DNA from: Bacillota bacterium
Lineage (GTDB): Bacteria; Bacillota; Clostridia; Acetivibrionales; DSM-1351
Assembly (NCBI GenBank): GCA_023390335.1
Contig: JAEWCZ010000081.1
Coordinates: forward strand, 62,001 to 126,000
Reading direction: 5' to 3'
Length of the DNA: 64,000 nucleotides
Positions within the stretch are counted from its first letter, which is position 1. Every line of letters begins with the position of its first letter. The position numbers were made by a program, and so were the translations under genes. The notes under the pieces are model-generated. The model had not been told where the DNA came from. It saw nothing but the letters and a program-made list of their open reading frames with translations, and did not search any database. Positions 1-8,796 of this stretch are shown in pieces.

Positions 1-687
1 AATTTTATATCCAACTCCCCACACTGTTTTAATGAATTTCGGGTTACCTTCAGGTTCCTTCATCTTTTCACGCAGATGCCTTATATGAACCATTACGGTA
101 TTATTGCTGCCAGAGAAATATTTCTCTCCCCACACTTCCTGGAAAAGCTTTTCTGAGCTGATTACCTGCCCCCTGTTTTCACAAAGAATCCAAAGTATGG
201 AAAACTCAGTAGGTGTTAGAACAAGAGGCTGTTCATTGAGAGAACACTCATGTGTGGTTTTATTCATTACAAGGCCAGAGACTTCCAATATATCATTTGA
301 TTGCTGTATTCCCTCATTATACCTTGTAAATCTCCTAAGTTGTGCTTTGACTCTTGCAACCATTTCAAGGGGACTGAAAGGTTTTGTTATATAATCATCT
401 GCACCCAATGTTAGTCCGGTGATTTTATCCATTTCTTCAACCTTGGCTGTCAGCATTATAACCGGAAAATTATACTTCTCTCTTATTTTCTGGCATAATT
501 TAAATCCATCCATTACAGGCATCATCACATCAAGTATTGCAAGATCATATTTTATGTCATCGATTGATTTCAACGCCTCAATGGGAGAATAGAATTTGTA
601 TATACTATAATTTTCATTTCTCAGATACAACTCAACCAAATCTGCTATCTCTTTTTCATCATCAACCACTAGTATATTTGTACTCAT
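1..687 (-). CDS. OmpR/VanR-type response regulator (3' end cut by window)
   Basis: The start ATG is at 687 and the frame stays open to the left edge, giving 229 codons. The receiver domain (about residues 3-115) has the acidic pair D9-D10, phospho-acceptor D53 in ILDVMMP and the conserved Lys in TKPFSP. A winged-helix DNA-binding domain follows and ends in KTVWGVGYKI, so only a few C-terminal residues are missing. The segment with SGSNNTVMVHIRHLREKM resembles VanR-class regulators. A partner kinase is expected just beyond the left edge. It lies downstream of and in the same direction as a second two-component pair, 78 bases after that kinase gene. The signal it responds to cannot be told from sequence; a vancomycin role is not implied because no van genes are seen. 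Confidence 0.9.
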   Translation of the reverse strand, partial: MSTNILVVDDEKEIADLVELYLRNENYSIYKFYSPIEALKSIDDIKYDLAILDVMMPVMDGFKLCQKIREKYNFPVIMLTAKVEEMDKITGLTLGADDYITKPFSPLEMVARVKAQLRRFTRYNEGIQQSNDILEVSGLVMNKTTHECSLNEQPLVLTPTEFSILWILCENRGQVISSEKLFQEVWGEKYFSGSNNTVMVHIRHLREKMKEPEGNPKFIKTVWGVGYKI

Positions 688-765
688 AAATTGTCCTCTT
701 AATTTTCCCATAATATAAAACAGATAAGAAAATTATAGCATTCTATTTCAAAACTTTATTAAGAA

Positions 766-2166
766 TTACTTAATTTTTATAACTTTTGGAATGGTAAAGG
801 TAAATTTCGTTCCTTTATCCTGATTGCTCTGCACATAGATTTCCCCACCGTGAGCTGAAACAATAGATTTACATATGGTTAGACCTATACCGGAACCACC
901 TGTAAGTCTGTTCCGGGACTTATCCGCTCTGTAAAACCGCTCAAAAATGTAAGGTAAATCTTCTTCTGGTATGCCCGGACCATCATCCTCAACAGATATT
1001 TCGGTAAATCTATTGTTATCCCGTACTGTCAACTCTACTTTACCATTTTGTGGAGTATATTTTAAAGCATTTGAAAGCAAATTGACAAAAACCTGACTTA
1101 TTTTGTCCTTATCTGCATACACTGAACATTTTGTACCTGTAAACTCTAATTTCAGTCCTTTACTCAAGTACTCAGTTTCAAAATTCTGCACCTGCCTTTT
1201 TGCCAACTCGGTAATATCAAATGTATCCATATTCAATGTAAGGTTTTCACTTTCATACTTTGCAAGTCTTTCAAGGTCTCCTACCATTTTACTAATCCTT
1301 ACAATCTCTTCATGACAGCTTTTAAGTCTTTCAGAATCAGCTGTCCATATACCGTCAATCATTGCCTCCATATGACTCTGAAGTGTTGCAAGTGGAGTTC
1401 TCAGCTCATGGGCAACATCCCCTGTAAGCCTTCGCCTTAGAGTTTCCTGTTTTTGCATATTCTCTGCTAAGTCATTTATGGTAACTGTGAGCTGGTTTAT
1501 TTCTCTGGTATTTGATTTTTCGGTAACCCTGTCAGAATAGAAGCCTCTTGATATGGATTTTGCTGTATTAATTACTCTTGATATTGGGGAAACCAGTCTT
1601 TTTGACATGACAGTGCCGAATAAGAGGGATAAAATCAAAGAAAATAGTCCCACCGCCCATAGTAAATTATATAAATCATTAATAAATGCAATGTCGTGTT
1701 CATTTAAATAATTGTCCCCATAAGTTCCAATTTCAACAGTACCTACCTTATTCAAATTATAGTTTATAGAATAAGGAACTTCTGCATAACCCGCTGTCCT
1801 GCCTCCTGGTAACCTACTTGCATTTTGGGACATATGTTCTATTATTCTTTGGCACATCCCGTTGTTGTGGGCTTTTGCATCCCATATAATATTGCCTTTA
1901 ATATCTTTTACTTTTAAAATAATTCCATTCTCCATAGAACTTATACCGATGGTCTCAATTACTTTGGTATTCCATTGACCGTTACCCATATATTGTCCTG
2001 AGAGGGTTGTAACGATTTCTCGGTTTTTTTGTTCAATATTTTGTTTAACATATTCTTCAAAATGTTTATATATAAATAACGTAGTGAAAATACTTATGAG
2101 CATTATACATATTAACGCAATCATTACATAGGAAATTGAAAGCTTGGTTCTTAAACTGGTATTCAT
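766..2166 (-). CDS. Sensor histidine kinase with HAMP domain
   Basis: This 466-residue membrane kinase has one N-terminal membrane helix (about residues 12-34), an extracytoplasmic sensor region to about 165, a second helix (about 166-186), a HAMP linker, the dimerisation/phospho-acceptor box HELRTP with H253, and a C-terminal ATPase with DDGPGIP and GGSGIGL boxes. It should autophosphorylate and pass phosphate to the response regulator encoded 30 bases upstream. I chose the ATG at 2166 because GAGGTG sits 6 bases before it; a GTG three codons upstream is open but poorly placed. No sensor fold is recognised in the loop, so the stimulus is unknown. The layout resembles BaeS/ResE-type kinases. 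Confidence 0.9.
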   Translation of the reverse strand: MNTSLRTKLSISYVMIALICIMLISIFTTLFIYKHFEEYVKQNIEQKNREIVTTLSGQYMGNGQWNTKVIETIGISSMENGIILKVKDIKGNIIWDAKAHNNGMCQRIIEHMSQNASRLPGGRTAGYAEVPYSINYNLNKVGTVEIGTYGDNYLNEHDIAFINDLYNLLWAVGLFSLILSLLFGTVMSKRLVSPISRVINTAKSISRGFYSDRVTEKSNTREINQLTVTINDLAENMQKQETLRRRLTGDVAHELRTPLATLQSHMEAMIDGIWTADSERLKSCHEEIVRISKMVGDLERLAKYESENLTLNMDTFDITELAKRQVQNFETEYLSKGLKLEFTGTKCSVYADKDKISQVFVNLLSNALKYTPQNGKVELTVRDNNRFTEISVEDDGPGIPEEDLPYIFERFYRADKSRNRLTGGSGIGLTICKSIVSAHGGEIYVQSNQDKGTKFTFTIPKVIKIK

Positions 2167-2196
2167 GTCCCACACCTCAGTTATTAAAATATAAAT

Positions 2197-2898
2197 CTAG
2201 TCTCCCGCAAATCTGTAGCCTATACCATGAACTGTTGCTAGGTACCTTGGACTTTTGGGGTCATCTTCTATTTTTTGCCGCAGGTTTTTTATATGTGTAT
2301 CCACTGTTCTGTCAAAACCTTCGAAATCATCACCAAGTGCCATATTTATAAGCTCATCACGAGTAAATGTTTTTTTAGGATATCCGGCCATGGTAACCAG
2401 AATCCTGTATTCATTAGGAGTGAGATTTATTATCTTGCCAGCTTTTCTGATTTCATGTACAAAGTTATCTATTACAAGATCTCCATTGTCAAAAATTATA
2501 TTGTTCCTATCTGTGACGGATTCTTTGGCTGATCTTCTAAGCACAGCTGCAACTCTTGCCAGAAGTTGTTTGGGACTAAAAGGTTTTAAAACATAGTCAT
2601 CAGCTCCAAGGTCTAGGCCTGTTATTACTTCATCATCGGAGACTTTAGCTGTTAACATTATTATAGGAACGGAAGAATTTTCTCTAATTCTTTTACATAT
2701 TTCTTCCCCTGAAATATCAGGCAGCATCAAGTCAAGTATTATCAAATCAGGATTAAACGCATTGTAACCATTCATAGCTTCTTTACCGTTCAATGCTGTA
2801 AAAACCTTGTAACCATCATGTTCTAGATATGATTTTACAACCTCTGATATTTTTATTTCATCATCGACTACCAATATTTTTTTTGCAGAATCTGTCAA
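2197..2898 (-). CDS. OmpR-family response regulator
   Basis: This 233-residue two-domain regulator has a receiver domain with D12-D13, phospho-acceptor D56 (LILDLMLP) and a Lys in LKPFSP, and a C-terminal winged helix with RTVDTHIKNLRQKIE and GIGYRFAGD. The start is TTG at 2898, with GGAGG 8 bases upstream. It is first in a two-gene unit with the histidine kinase, its likely partner. A bidirectional hairpin at 2938-2970 separates it from the copper-chaperone-like gene. Its target genes are unknown. Confidence 0.92.
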   Translation of the reverse strand: MTDSAKKILVVDDEIKISEVVKSYLEHDGYKVFTALNGKEAMNGYNAFNPDLIILDLMLPDISGEEICKRIRENSSVPIIMLTAKVSDDEVITGLDLGADDYVLKPFSPKQLLARVAAVLRRSAKESVTDRNNIIFDNGDLVIDNFVHEIRKAGKIINLTPNEYRILVTMAGYPKKTFTRDELINMALGDDFEGFDRTVDTHIKNLRQKIEDDPKSPRYLATVHGIGYRFAGD

Positions 2899-2937
2899 TC
2901 CAACATCCTCCGTTCCTAGTTATTATATATAAAGATA

Positions 2938-2982
2938 CCCCGTTCCACACATATAATCAGTGAAACGAGGTTTACTTTTTTC
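2938..2982. terminator. Hairpin between copZ-like gene and response regulator
   Basis: Arms at about 2938-2950 and 2960-2970 form roughly 11 pairs including G-U pairs. On the plus strand the stem is followed by TTTACTTTTTTCTTT. On the minus strand the T-run is weak. It most likely ends the metal-protein unit read leftward and insulates the two-component operon. Confidence 0.45.
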
Positions 2983-3003
2983 TTTCGGATTTATTGATAA
3001 AAC

Positions 3004-3237
3004 TTATACGAAATTGTTATGTTCCATGGTAACATCATAACCCTGATCTTCTATTGCATCTTTAATCTGTTTTCCTTTTACTACCTCAGGATCAAACTCA
3101 ACTGTTACCTTTTTAGTAGCGAGGTCAACGTCAACCTTCTCAACTCCGTTTAACGAACCTACTGCATTTTTAATGCTATTTACGCAATGACTGCAAGACA
3201 TTCCTTCAACAACAATATCAGTTATTTCCTTAGCCAT
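3004..3237 (-). CDS. copZ: HMA-domain metallochaperone (CopZ-like)
   Basis: This 77-residue single-domain protein has the heavy-metal-associated fold, with a GMSCSHC metal loop carrying C15 and C18, followed by the usual beta-alpha-beta pattern ending in GYDV. Family members bind Cu(I) in the cytosol and hand it to P-type ATPases or to a copper sensor. No copper ATPase or CsoR is visible nearby. The upstream neighbour in the same direction is a Cys-rich membrane protein, so the two may form a small metal-handling unit. GGGAGG lies upstream of the ATG. Copper specificity is inferred from family only. Confidence 0.88.
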   Translation of the reverse strand: MAKEITDIVVEGMSCSHCVNSIKNAVGSLNGVEKVDVDLATKKVTVEFDPEVVKGKQIKDAIEDQGYDVTMEHNNFV

Positions 3238-3301
3238 AAATATACCTCCCTTTTTTTAATTCTACAATGATATTATTTTTTAGTTTCAATTCTTTATGTA
3301 T

Positions 3302-3356
3302 TCAACTTTTGCAAGTATATACCAATCGCTGATATCGTGCAAGCTGCAAAAGTTGA
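3302..3356. repeat. 12-bp inverted repeat between DUF2318 gene and copZ
   Basis: TCAACTTTTGCA at 3302-3313 is repeated in inverse at 3345-3356 with a 31-nt spacer. It follows the DUF2318 gene stop by 14 bases on the minus strand. There is no T-tract after it, so it may be an RNA-stabilising stem or a weak terminator. Confidence 0.5.
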
Positions 3357-3370
3357 TTTATTCTTAATTT

Positions 3371-3853
3371 TTACTCTGTTTTCCAATTAGCGGTAAACAG
3401 ACCCTTATTATTTTCAATATACTCTTTTGTTATAGTTATATTTTCAGCATCTTCTTTTTTATTTTCCCTGTATATTGGAATAGGATTACATCCGCCTCTT
3501 TGCTGCTCAATCATATCCATAGAGAACTTGTTACCACAGTTTTGACAAACAATAACATCGCCTTCCTGCTTGTAATATGCTCTTGGTGAACCGTTGCATA
3601 CCTGACATGTATTAAACGCTGTTCTTATCGTACCATCACTCGCCTTTACTGCAAGAACTTCCATATTGGTCTTACCTACTTTTACAGGATAAAATGTAAC
3701 TTTACCTGTGATCTGACTCTTTGGTATAACAATATCTGCAACAGCAGCACTATTTTTTGAATCATTTCCTGCAAATTTTAATGTTAAAATTCCTGTCAAT
3801 ACTATTATTATTACTCCAATTATGGCAAAAATCAACTTATATGAATTTTTCAA
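3371..3853 (-). CDS. DUF2318 (FtrD-like) Cys-rich membrane protein
   Basis: The product has 160 residues, with an N-terminal membrane helix (about 6-28) followed by an extracytoplasmic domain with three cysteine clusters, NTCQVCNG, VCQNCGNKF and GGCNPIP. This matches DUF2318, the FtrD-like domain proposed to hold iron or an iron-sulfur centre at the outer membrane face. The start is TTG at 3853 with GGAGG 7 bases before it. It is followed after a 133-base gap by the HMA chaperone. A role in iron or copper handling is suggested, but the exact substrate is not shown by sequence. Confidence 0.8.
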   Translation of the reverse strand: MKNSYKLIFAIIGVIIIVLTGILTLKFAGNDSKNSAAVADIVIPKSQITGKVTFYPVKVGKTNMEVLAVKASDGTIRTAFNTCQVCNGSPRAYYKQEGDVIVCQNCGNKFSMDMIEQQRGGCNPIPIYRENKKEDAENITITKEYIENNKGLFTANWKTE

Positions 3854-3952
3854 TTTGCTGCCTCCTTCTATTTAGTTGTATTAATTTTAATCTACAGCAA
3901 AATACTATCAATAAGATATGTAGATTTTATGAAGGTTACAAATTTGAAATAA

Positions 3953-3980
3953 TTGTTTACAAAATTTGCTAAAGTAATAT
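3953..3980 (+). promoter_or_regulatory. Candidate sigma-A promoter for the LCP gene
   Basis: TTGTTT and TAATAT are separated by 16 bases, about 40 bases before the start codon. The match is moderate and the region is AT-rich. Confidence 0.35.
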
Positions 3981-4021
3981 ATATTTATATTTATCGAATA
4001 AAAAATGTAGGAGTGTGACAA

Positions 4022-5161
4022 ATGAGATCTGCAAAGTTATCCTTTTTAATATGCCTTTTCAGTGGAATTACTTTATTTATAATAGGTTCTGTTTTGATGG
4101 TAAATATCCGCACATCGCCTCCTCATCAACAAAAGCATGATGCAGTCTTGCCTTCCGGCGAATCTAAAAAAACAATAGATTTAACTGAAACATATCAAAA
4201 CAGCGGTAACCCTATAAATTTTCTTGTTCTGATAAAAGAAGCGTCAGGTCTTCACACAGATACAATCATAATAGGAAATTACGAACCGGTTACTAATCAA
4301 ATCAGTCTTCTGACAGTACCCAGGGACACAAAGCCTACCGGTAAATCAACCTTAAAAATTAACAACGTATTCTCTACTGGTATGAGTAAGTATGCCGATT
4401 TACCTAAAACTCAACAGAAAAATAAAGCTGTCGAATATACAACACAGTTCATAAGTAACCTTACCAATATTCCAATTGATTATTATGTTTACCTCGAAAT
4501 TGACACAATCAAGGACATCGTGGACATGCTGGATGGTGTATATTTTGACGTACCCGCTGATTTAAGATATCCGGACCCGTCTCAAGACCTTAATATTAAC
4601 CTAAAAAAAGGATATCAGCTACTTGATGGAGACAAGGCAGAGCAATTGCTGAGATTCAGGAAACCCCCTTACAGTCTTAAAAAAGCATCTGATGACCTTC
4701 GTAAGTATTATGACGGTTCAGACCTTAAACGAACAGAAATGCAGATAAGATTTATAAATGAACTAATTAAGCAAAAAGTAACTCTACTGAACCTTCCCAA
4801 GCTTGTTCCTGTTATAAATTATGCCTTCAGCAATGTAGTTACAAACATTTCACTCTCGGACACACTAAATCTTGCAAGTGGACTTACAAAAGCCAACAAA
4901 CAGGAAATGAATACTTTTAAATTATGCGGATTGGACAGGTACATAAATGGAACCTACTATTACATTTACACCCAAAAAGTTGAAAATGTTAAAACAAATG
5001 AGCAGTACGATATTCAGGAAATAAATGATAAATACTTTAAAACAAAAACCAACAACTTTTTGCCAGACCCCGATAAAAAATACGATTATCACTCAGTACT
5101 TCCCAAAAACCCCTCAAACAGTGAAACTGAGACACGAAGCAACGGTAAAGACAAGCCTTAA
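4022..5161 (+). CDS. LytR-CpsA-Psr (LCP) family protein
   Basis: This 379-residue protein has one N-terminal membrane helix (about 7-28) and an extracellular LCP domain (about 60-250). Diagnostic features are the hydrophobic strand followed by DTIIIGNYEP, the Arg in TVPRDTKP, the KINNVFSTG segment, and a later Arg-rich LLRFRKPP stretch. LCP enzymes transfer undecaprenyl-linked glycopolymers (teichoic acid or capsule) to peptidoglycan. The gene stands alone on the plus strand between minus-strand genes and ends at a strong bidirectional terminator. An AGGAG site lies a few bases before the ATG. The C-terminal 100 residues are polar and less conserved. Confidence 0.88.
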   Translation: MRSAKLSFLICLFSGITLFIIGSVLMVNIRTSPPHQQKHDAVLPSGESKKTIDLTETYQNSGNPINFLVLIKEASGLHTDTIIIGNYEPVTNQISLLTVPRDTKPTGKSTLKINNVFSTGMSKYADLPKTQQKNKAVEYTTQFISNLTNIPIDYYVYLEIDTIKDIVDMLDGVYFDVPADLRYPDPSQDLNINLKKGYQLLDGDKAEQLLRFRKPPYSLKKASDDLRKYYDGSDLKRTEMQIRFINELIKQKVTLLNLPKLVPVINYAFSNVVTNISLSDTLNLASGLTKANKQEMNTFKLCGLDRYINGTYYYIYTQKVENVKTNEQYDIQEINDKYFKTKTNNFLPDPDKKYDYHSVLPKNPSNSETETRSNGKDKP

Positions 5162-5164
5162 AAC

Positions 5165-5204
5165 AAAAGCACAATAACCGATTAAACCGGTTATTATGCT
5201 TTTT
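5165..5204. terminator. Bidirectional intrinsic terminator
   Basis: AAAAGCACAATAACCG pairs with CGGTTATTATGCTTTTT around a short loop. A- and T-tracts on both sides allow it to serve the LCP gene and the convergent stalk-domain gene. Confidence 0.85.
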
Positions 5205-5225
5205 AAATTTCCTCAAATCATGTTG

Positions 5226-7130
5226 TTATTTCAAGGTAAAACTGTTCCAGATGGAGCTTACCAAATCTTTATTCGTACTACCATAGTAGAAATTGGTAGC
5301 AGTGAAGGTAACCTGTATGGCTTCGTTTCCTTTAGTCAATACATATAATTCCTGACGGTATTGAGTGTCGTTTTCATTTACAATAAATACGTATTTGTAC
5401 CCAAAGGTGCCTTTTTCATTTATAGCAGTTTTACTTTCCAATTTTAAATTCTTATTGAGCATACTGTTAAAGTACTGGTCAAGGCCAGCAAAAGAATCCG
5501 TTGATGATGTTTTTAATTCAGCAGTTGTAATACTTAAATATAGATTCTCATCGCTACTATTATATGTTTTAATATCATCAGTATTACTTTGATTTGTTTT
5601 CCAGCCTGAAGGAAGCTTAAAAGAATAATAATCGTCTTCAATTGTACGGGTTTTTGTTGAGGCGGTTATTTTTGAAGGATCCATCAGTTTACCGATTGAT
5701 TTTAAATCCAGCTGTTCAAATCTGAATGAATTAATCATTCCTTCCACCATCATTCTCTTGTTGGAATCGTTGTATGATTCCTCTGGAAGCTCGTAACACA
5801 ATACGTATTTATAGTTTTTATCCGCGAAGAAAATATCACACCCATATTTAGGTTTATCTAACTTTGTATATTTATAATATAACTTGTTGCATTTTACTCC
5901 TCCAATAACAGCACTCTCCTGCCTCTCAAACTTGAACATTTCAGGATTGTAATCGCATTCATAACTCTTTATTGCTGATGCTGTTATTGAATCCAAAGTC
6001 TCTCCCTTTTCAAGTGAATAAATATTCACTGTTAAGTTTTCTCCTAGTAGACCATCAAACTCAACTTCATTATGAACATTTTCATCCTTGTATTCGCTCC
6101 AGTAAGGAAGAATCTTCGCTGACCATTTCAGCTGAGTGTCCTGATACTTTCTGTATCCTGCGGTTGTTACATCTGATAAGTCCTCTGTACTTCCGTCTTT
6201 ATTGAATTTAAATTGGAATGAATCAATCAAATCTTGAAATTTGTCATCAAGATAAGACTTATCATTTTCTAAAACTAGAACTTGAATGAATTCTTTTGTA
6301 TCAGTCATATAAATTCTCTTTACAAAAGTAATATCACTGTCTTTGTACACTATCTCCGCAAATTCAACCCCGTTTAACTCATATGTTCCGTAATCAATAA
6401 GAGTTGATTCTTCGGCTTCTTCACGAAGATATTGCTGTTCATCCTCCAGCGTTGTATCCTTATCTCTGTCTTTAATTGCAATAACAAGTCCGTAGGATTC
6501 ATCTTGTGACATGAAAGTATTACTGTCTCCATTAAAGCTTCTTGAACTCAAGGTAAGCTCACGTGGAAGCTTCATAGACCAGTTATAGTAGCTGTCCCCC
6601 ACTTTTGACTTATTGGAATTTTTTATTAATGTTCCAAAGTCCTTGATACTGTTTGGGTTTGCAATTTCTTTGGTGAAAGTAACTTTTCCGCCGCTGTTTG
6701 TAAGGTCAGCCCCAAAAACATCAGCTAAAAAAGTGATAGTTGCCATGAACGAAGAATTTTTTATGTACGGAGCGGCATCCATTTTCGTTTTCTTGCCTGC
6801 TATAATAGCCTCTTGCTTTTTATCGGTAATTTTGATTTCCACATCATTGTATTTGATAACAGCAGTTTTTTTCTTTAAATCAGGGGTAAATGAAGCACCC
6901 AACGCGTCTGCTATAACTTTGACGGAAACAAAAGTTTTTCCTTTCACAACGGCACTGGCTTCTGCTTTTACTGCCTTACCGTTAACAGTATAACTTCCTG
7001 TTCCTGCTTTAAAGGAAACTGTTATTACGGTTGATGTATTTTCATCCAGAATATCATCTGCTGCAAATACACTCACCGAACTTAAAATCAAACAAACAAT
7101 TACACTGAACAGTACCAATAGCTTTTTCAT
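5226..7130 (-). CDS. Exported stalk-domain (copper amine oxidase N-like) protein
   Basis: The 634-residue product starts with a clear signal peptide (KKLLVLFSVIVCLILSSVSVFA). Residues about 35-165 form a stalk or copper amine oxidase N-like domain with repeated VNGKAV, FVSVKVIADALGA and ITFLADVFGA motifs. The rest contains three repeated beta-rich segments, each with a SMKLPRELTL-, SAKILPYW- or FKLPSGWK-like opening and a block ending in SFQFK, SFRFE or SFTLK. This suggests three copies of a PsbP/Mog1-like module. No catalytic residues are recognised. It lies just downstream of the HtrA-like gene, 42 bases away, and may be cotranscribed. Function unknown; probably cell-surface or envelope associated. 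Confidence 0.75.
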   Translation of the reverse strand: MKKLLVLFSVIVCLILSSVSVFAADDILDENTSTVITVSFKAGTGSYTVNGKAVKAEASAVVKGKTFVSVKVIADALGASFTPDLKKKTAVIKYNDVEIKITDKKQEAIIAGKKTKMDAAPYIKNSSFMATITFLADVFGADLTNSGGKVTFTKEIANPNSIKDFGTLIKNSNKSKVGDSYYNWSMKLPRELTLSSRSFNGDSNTFMSQDESYGLVIAIKDRDKDTTLEDEQQYLREEAEESTLIDYGTYELNGVEFAEIVYKDSDITFVKRIYMTDTKEFIQVLVLENDKSYLDDKFQDLIDSFQFKFNKDGSTEDLSDVTTAGYRKYQDTQLKWSAKILPYWSEYKDENVHNEVEFDGLLGENLTVNIYSLEKGETLDSITASAIKSYECDYNPEMFKFERQESAVIGGVKCNKLYYKYTKLDKPKYGCDIFFADKNYKYVLCYELPEESYNDSNKRMMVEGMINSFRFEQLDLKSIGKLMDPSKITASTKTRTIEDDYYSFKLPSGWKTNQSNTDDIKTYNSSDENLYLSITTAELKTSSTDSFAGLDQYFNSMLNKNLKLESKTAINEKGTFGYKYVFIVNENDTQYRQELYVLTKGNEAIQVTFTATNFYYGSTNKDLVSSIWNSFTLK

Positions 7131-7172
7131 TTTTTAAATCCTCCAATTGCCTCTTTGGGCACATATAAACTA

Positions 7173-8297
7173 CTATTTTAATTCATCCATTACCACATTG
7201 AAACTCTGCGCCTTACCGTTCCTTTTTACACCTACTTTGATTTTATTTCCCGGAAGTACGGATTTATATGCTTCATTAAGATCCACAAGTGTATTTACAT
7301 ATACACCGTTTATACTGTAAATAAAATCATCTTTTTTTAATCCATACTTTTCTGCACAAGACCCTTTTTTAATGCCTGTTATTTTTAAACCATTTCTACT
7401 GGGTAACCCATAAAGAGCCACATAGTCCTCTTCAAAATCGGCTCCCAATGTAACTCTTTTTACTTTTCCATATTTATAGAAGTGGTTTAAGACATACTGT
7501 ACAGTATCTATGGGTATAGCATAACTTAATCCTTGTGCATTAACGGTTGTCATTGAGTTAATTCCAATAACTTCTCCCTTTGTAGTAAGAAGCGGCCCAC
7601 CGCTGTTACCGGGGTTTATGGCAGCATCTGTCTGTATAAGCTTGTATTGATAAAATCCGTCAGCACTTCTGTTAAGACCGCTGATTACACCAACTGAAGC
7701 AGAATTCCTGTTTTGAAATGACATAGGTGTTCCAATCGCTATAGCTGTCTTTCCGATTACTATATCCTGCATTTTGCCCAATGTGGCCGCTGTAAGACCA
7801 ATCTTATCAATTTTTATTACAGCAAGGTCGCTTGGCTTATCGATGTATTTTATTCTAGCTTGGTATCCGGTACCATCAGTTAGCACAACGACAATTCTAC
7901 TCATATCCTCAACTACATGAGCATTTGTAAGAATGTCTCCACCGGATTTGATTATGATGCCCGTACCAAGCACAACTCCATCGGCAGTGGAATCCCCCGA
8001 ATCAACATTACCAATAATACCAACAACCGATGGACTTATTGACTTGATTATGTTTGGAATAATATCATCATTTTTTGTGGAAATATTGATAGATTTACTT
8101 GTTTTACTTGCATTTAACCCTAATTGATTTGCGAGTGCTTCCGCATCTACATAGACCTTGTTGTTTACTGTTGTTGTTCCTATATCGGTAGAAATACCGT
8201 TTATAGACAACTTGAACTGAGCTGCACCTGAAACAAGAAAATTAAAACTTAACAATAACACTACTACTATCAATAGTACTAAATACCTTTTTTTCAT
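7173..8297 (-). CDS. HtrA/DegP-like serine protease with N-terminal stalk domain
   Basis: The 374-residue protein has an N-terminal signal or anchor helix, then a short copper amine oxidase N-like stalk segment (about 28-75), a trypsin-like protease domain with catalytic H127 (TNAHVVED), D157 (PSDLAVIKID) and S232 (NPGNSGGPL), and a C-terminal PDZ domain (about 290-370) with GLKKDDFIYSING. HtrA proteases degrade or refold damaged exported proteins. The stalk module replaces the usual linker and is shared with the next gene downstream, suggesting both act in the cell envelope. The catalytic triad is complete. Confidence 0.88.
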   Translation of the reverse strand: MKKRYLVLLIVVVLLLSFNFLVSGAAQFKLSINGISTDIGTTTVNNKVYVDAEALANQLGLNASKTSKSINISTKNDDIIPNIIKSISPSVVGIIGNVDSGDSTADGVVLGTGIIIKSGGDILTNAHVVEDMSRIVVVLTDGTGYQARIKYIDKPSDLAVIKIDKIGLTAATLGKMQDIVIGKTAIAIGTPMSFQNRNSASVGVISGLNRSADGFYQYKLIQTDAAINPGNSGGPLLTTKGEVIGINSMTTVNAQGLSYAIPIDTVQYVLNHFYKYGKVKRVTLGADFEEDYVALYGLPSRNGLKITGIKKGSCAEKYGLKKDDFIYSINGVYVNTLVDLNEAYKSVLPGNKIKVGVKRNGKAQSFNVVMDELK

Positions 8298-8385
8298 ATT
8301 GTGACCTCTGTTGGGATTAATATTGTAATTCTAACACTATTTAGTAACCCAATTCAAGCAAAATTAATTTATATTAAACTTACAT

Positions 8386-8778
8386 TTAAAATGGCCTTAT
8401 AAAATTTCTAACTACAAAATATATTATAGAAATAGCGCTCAACGTCCACCAAAATACACGGCTTCTAGGAAATATATTTTTATGCCTGCCAAACACATAG
8501 GTTATCAACTCAATATATGCCAGTATAGCCAAAATGATACCCAGCAACGGTATAGGGTTATATTTTATAGAACCCGGTAGATCACCTATTAGTAAATGCT
8601 GAACGCTTCTTGTATTGCCGCATCCCGGACAATATATGTTAAGATAAGTATAGCTTGGACACGAAGGTAAAAGTGTCCCCAAATGTATAATCTGATATCT
8701 CAGTATATAAGCTATAATAATTAATGCAAAAGGAAAAATGCAAATTGCTGCCTTTTTCCTTTTTATAGTATGTTTCAA
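8386..8778 (-). CDS. DUF2752 membrane protein
   Basis: The 130-residue protein has three predicted membrane helices and the CPGCGNTRSVQHLL signature of the DUF2752 family, with a CxxCG motif after the first helix. No function is established for the family. The start is TTG at 8778 with AGGTGAG upstream. It follows the omega-amidase-like gene after 18 bases and is probably its operon partner. Confidence 0.75.
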   Translation of the reverse strand: MKHTIKRKKAAICIFPFALIIIAYILRYQIIHLGTLLPSCPSYTYLNIYCPGCGNTRSVQHLLIGDLPGSIKYNPIPLLGIILAILAYIELITYVFGRHKNIFPRSRVFWWTLSAISIIYFVVRNFIRPF

Positions 8779-8796
8779 AATCTACTCACCTTTCGC

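Noticed and set aside
1..687. Vancomycin-resistance cluster
   Set aside because: Only the regulator resembles VanR; no vanH, vanA, vanX or related genes are near.
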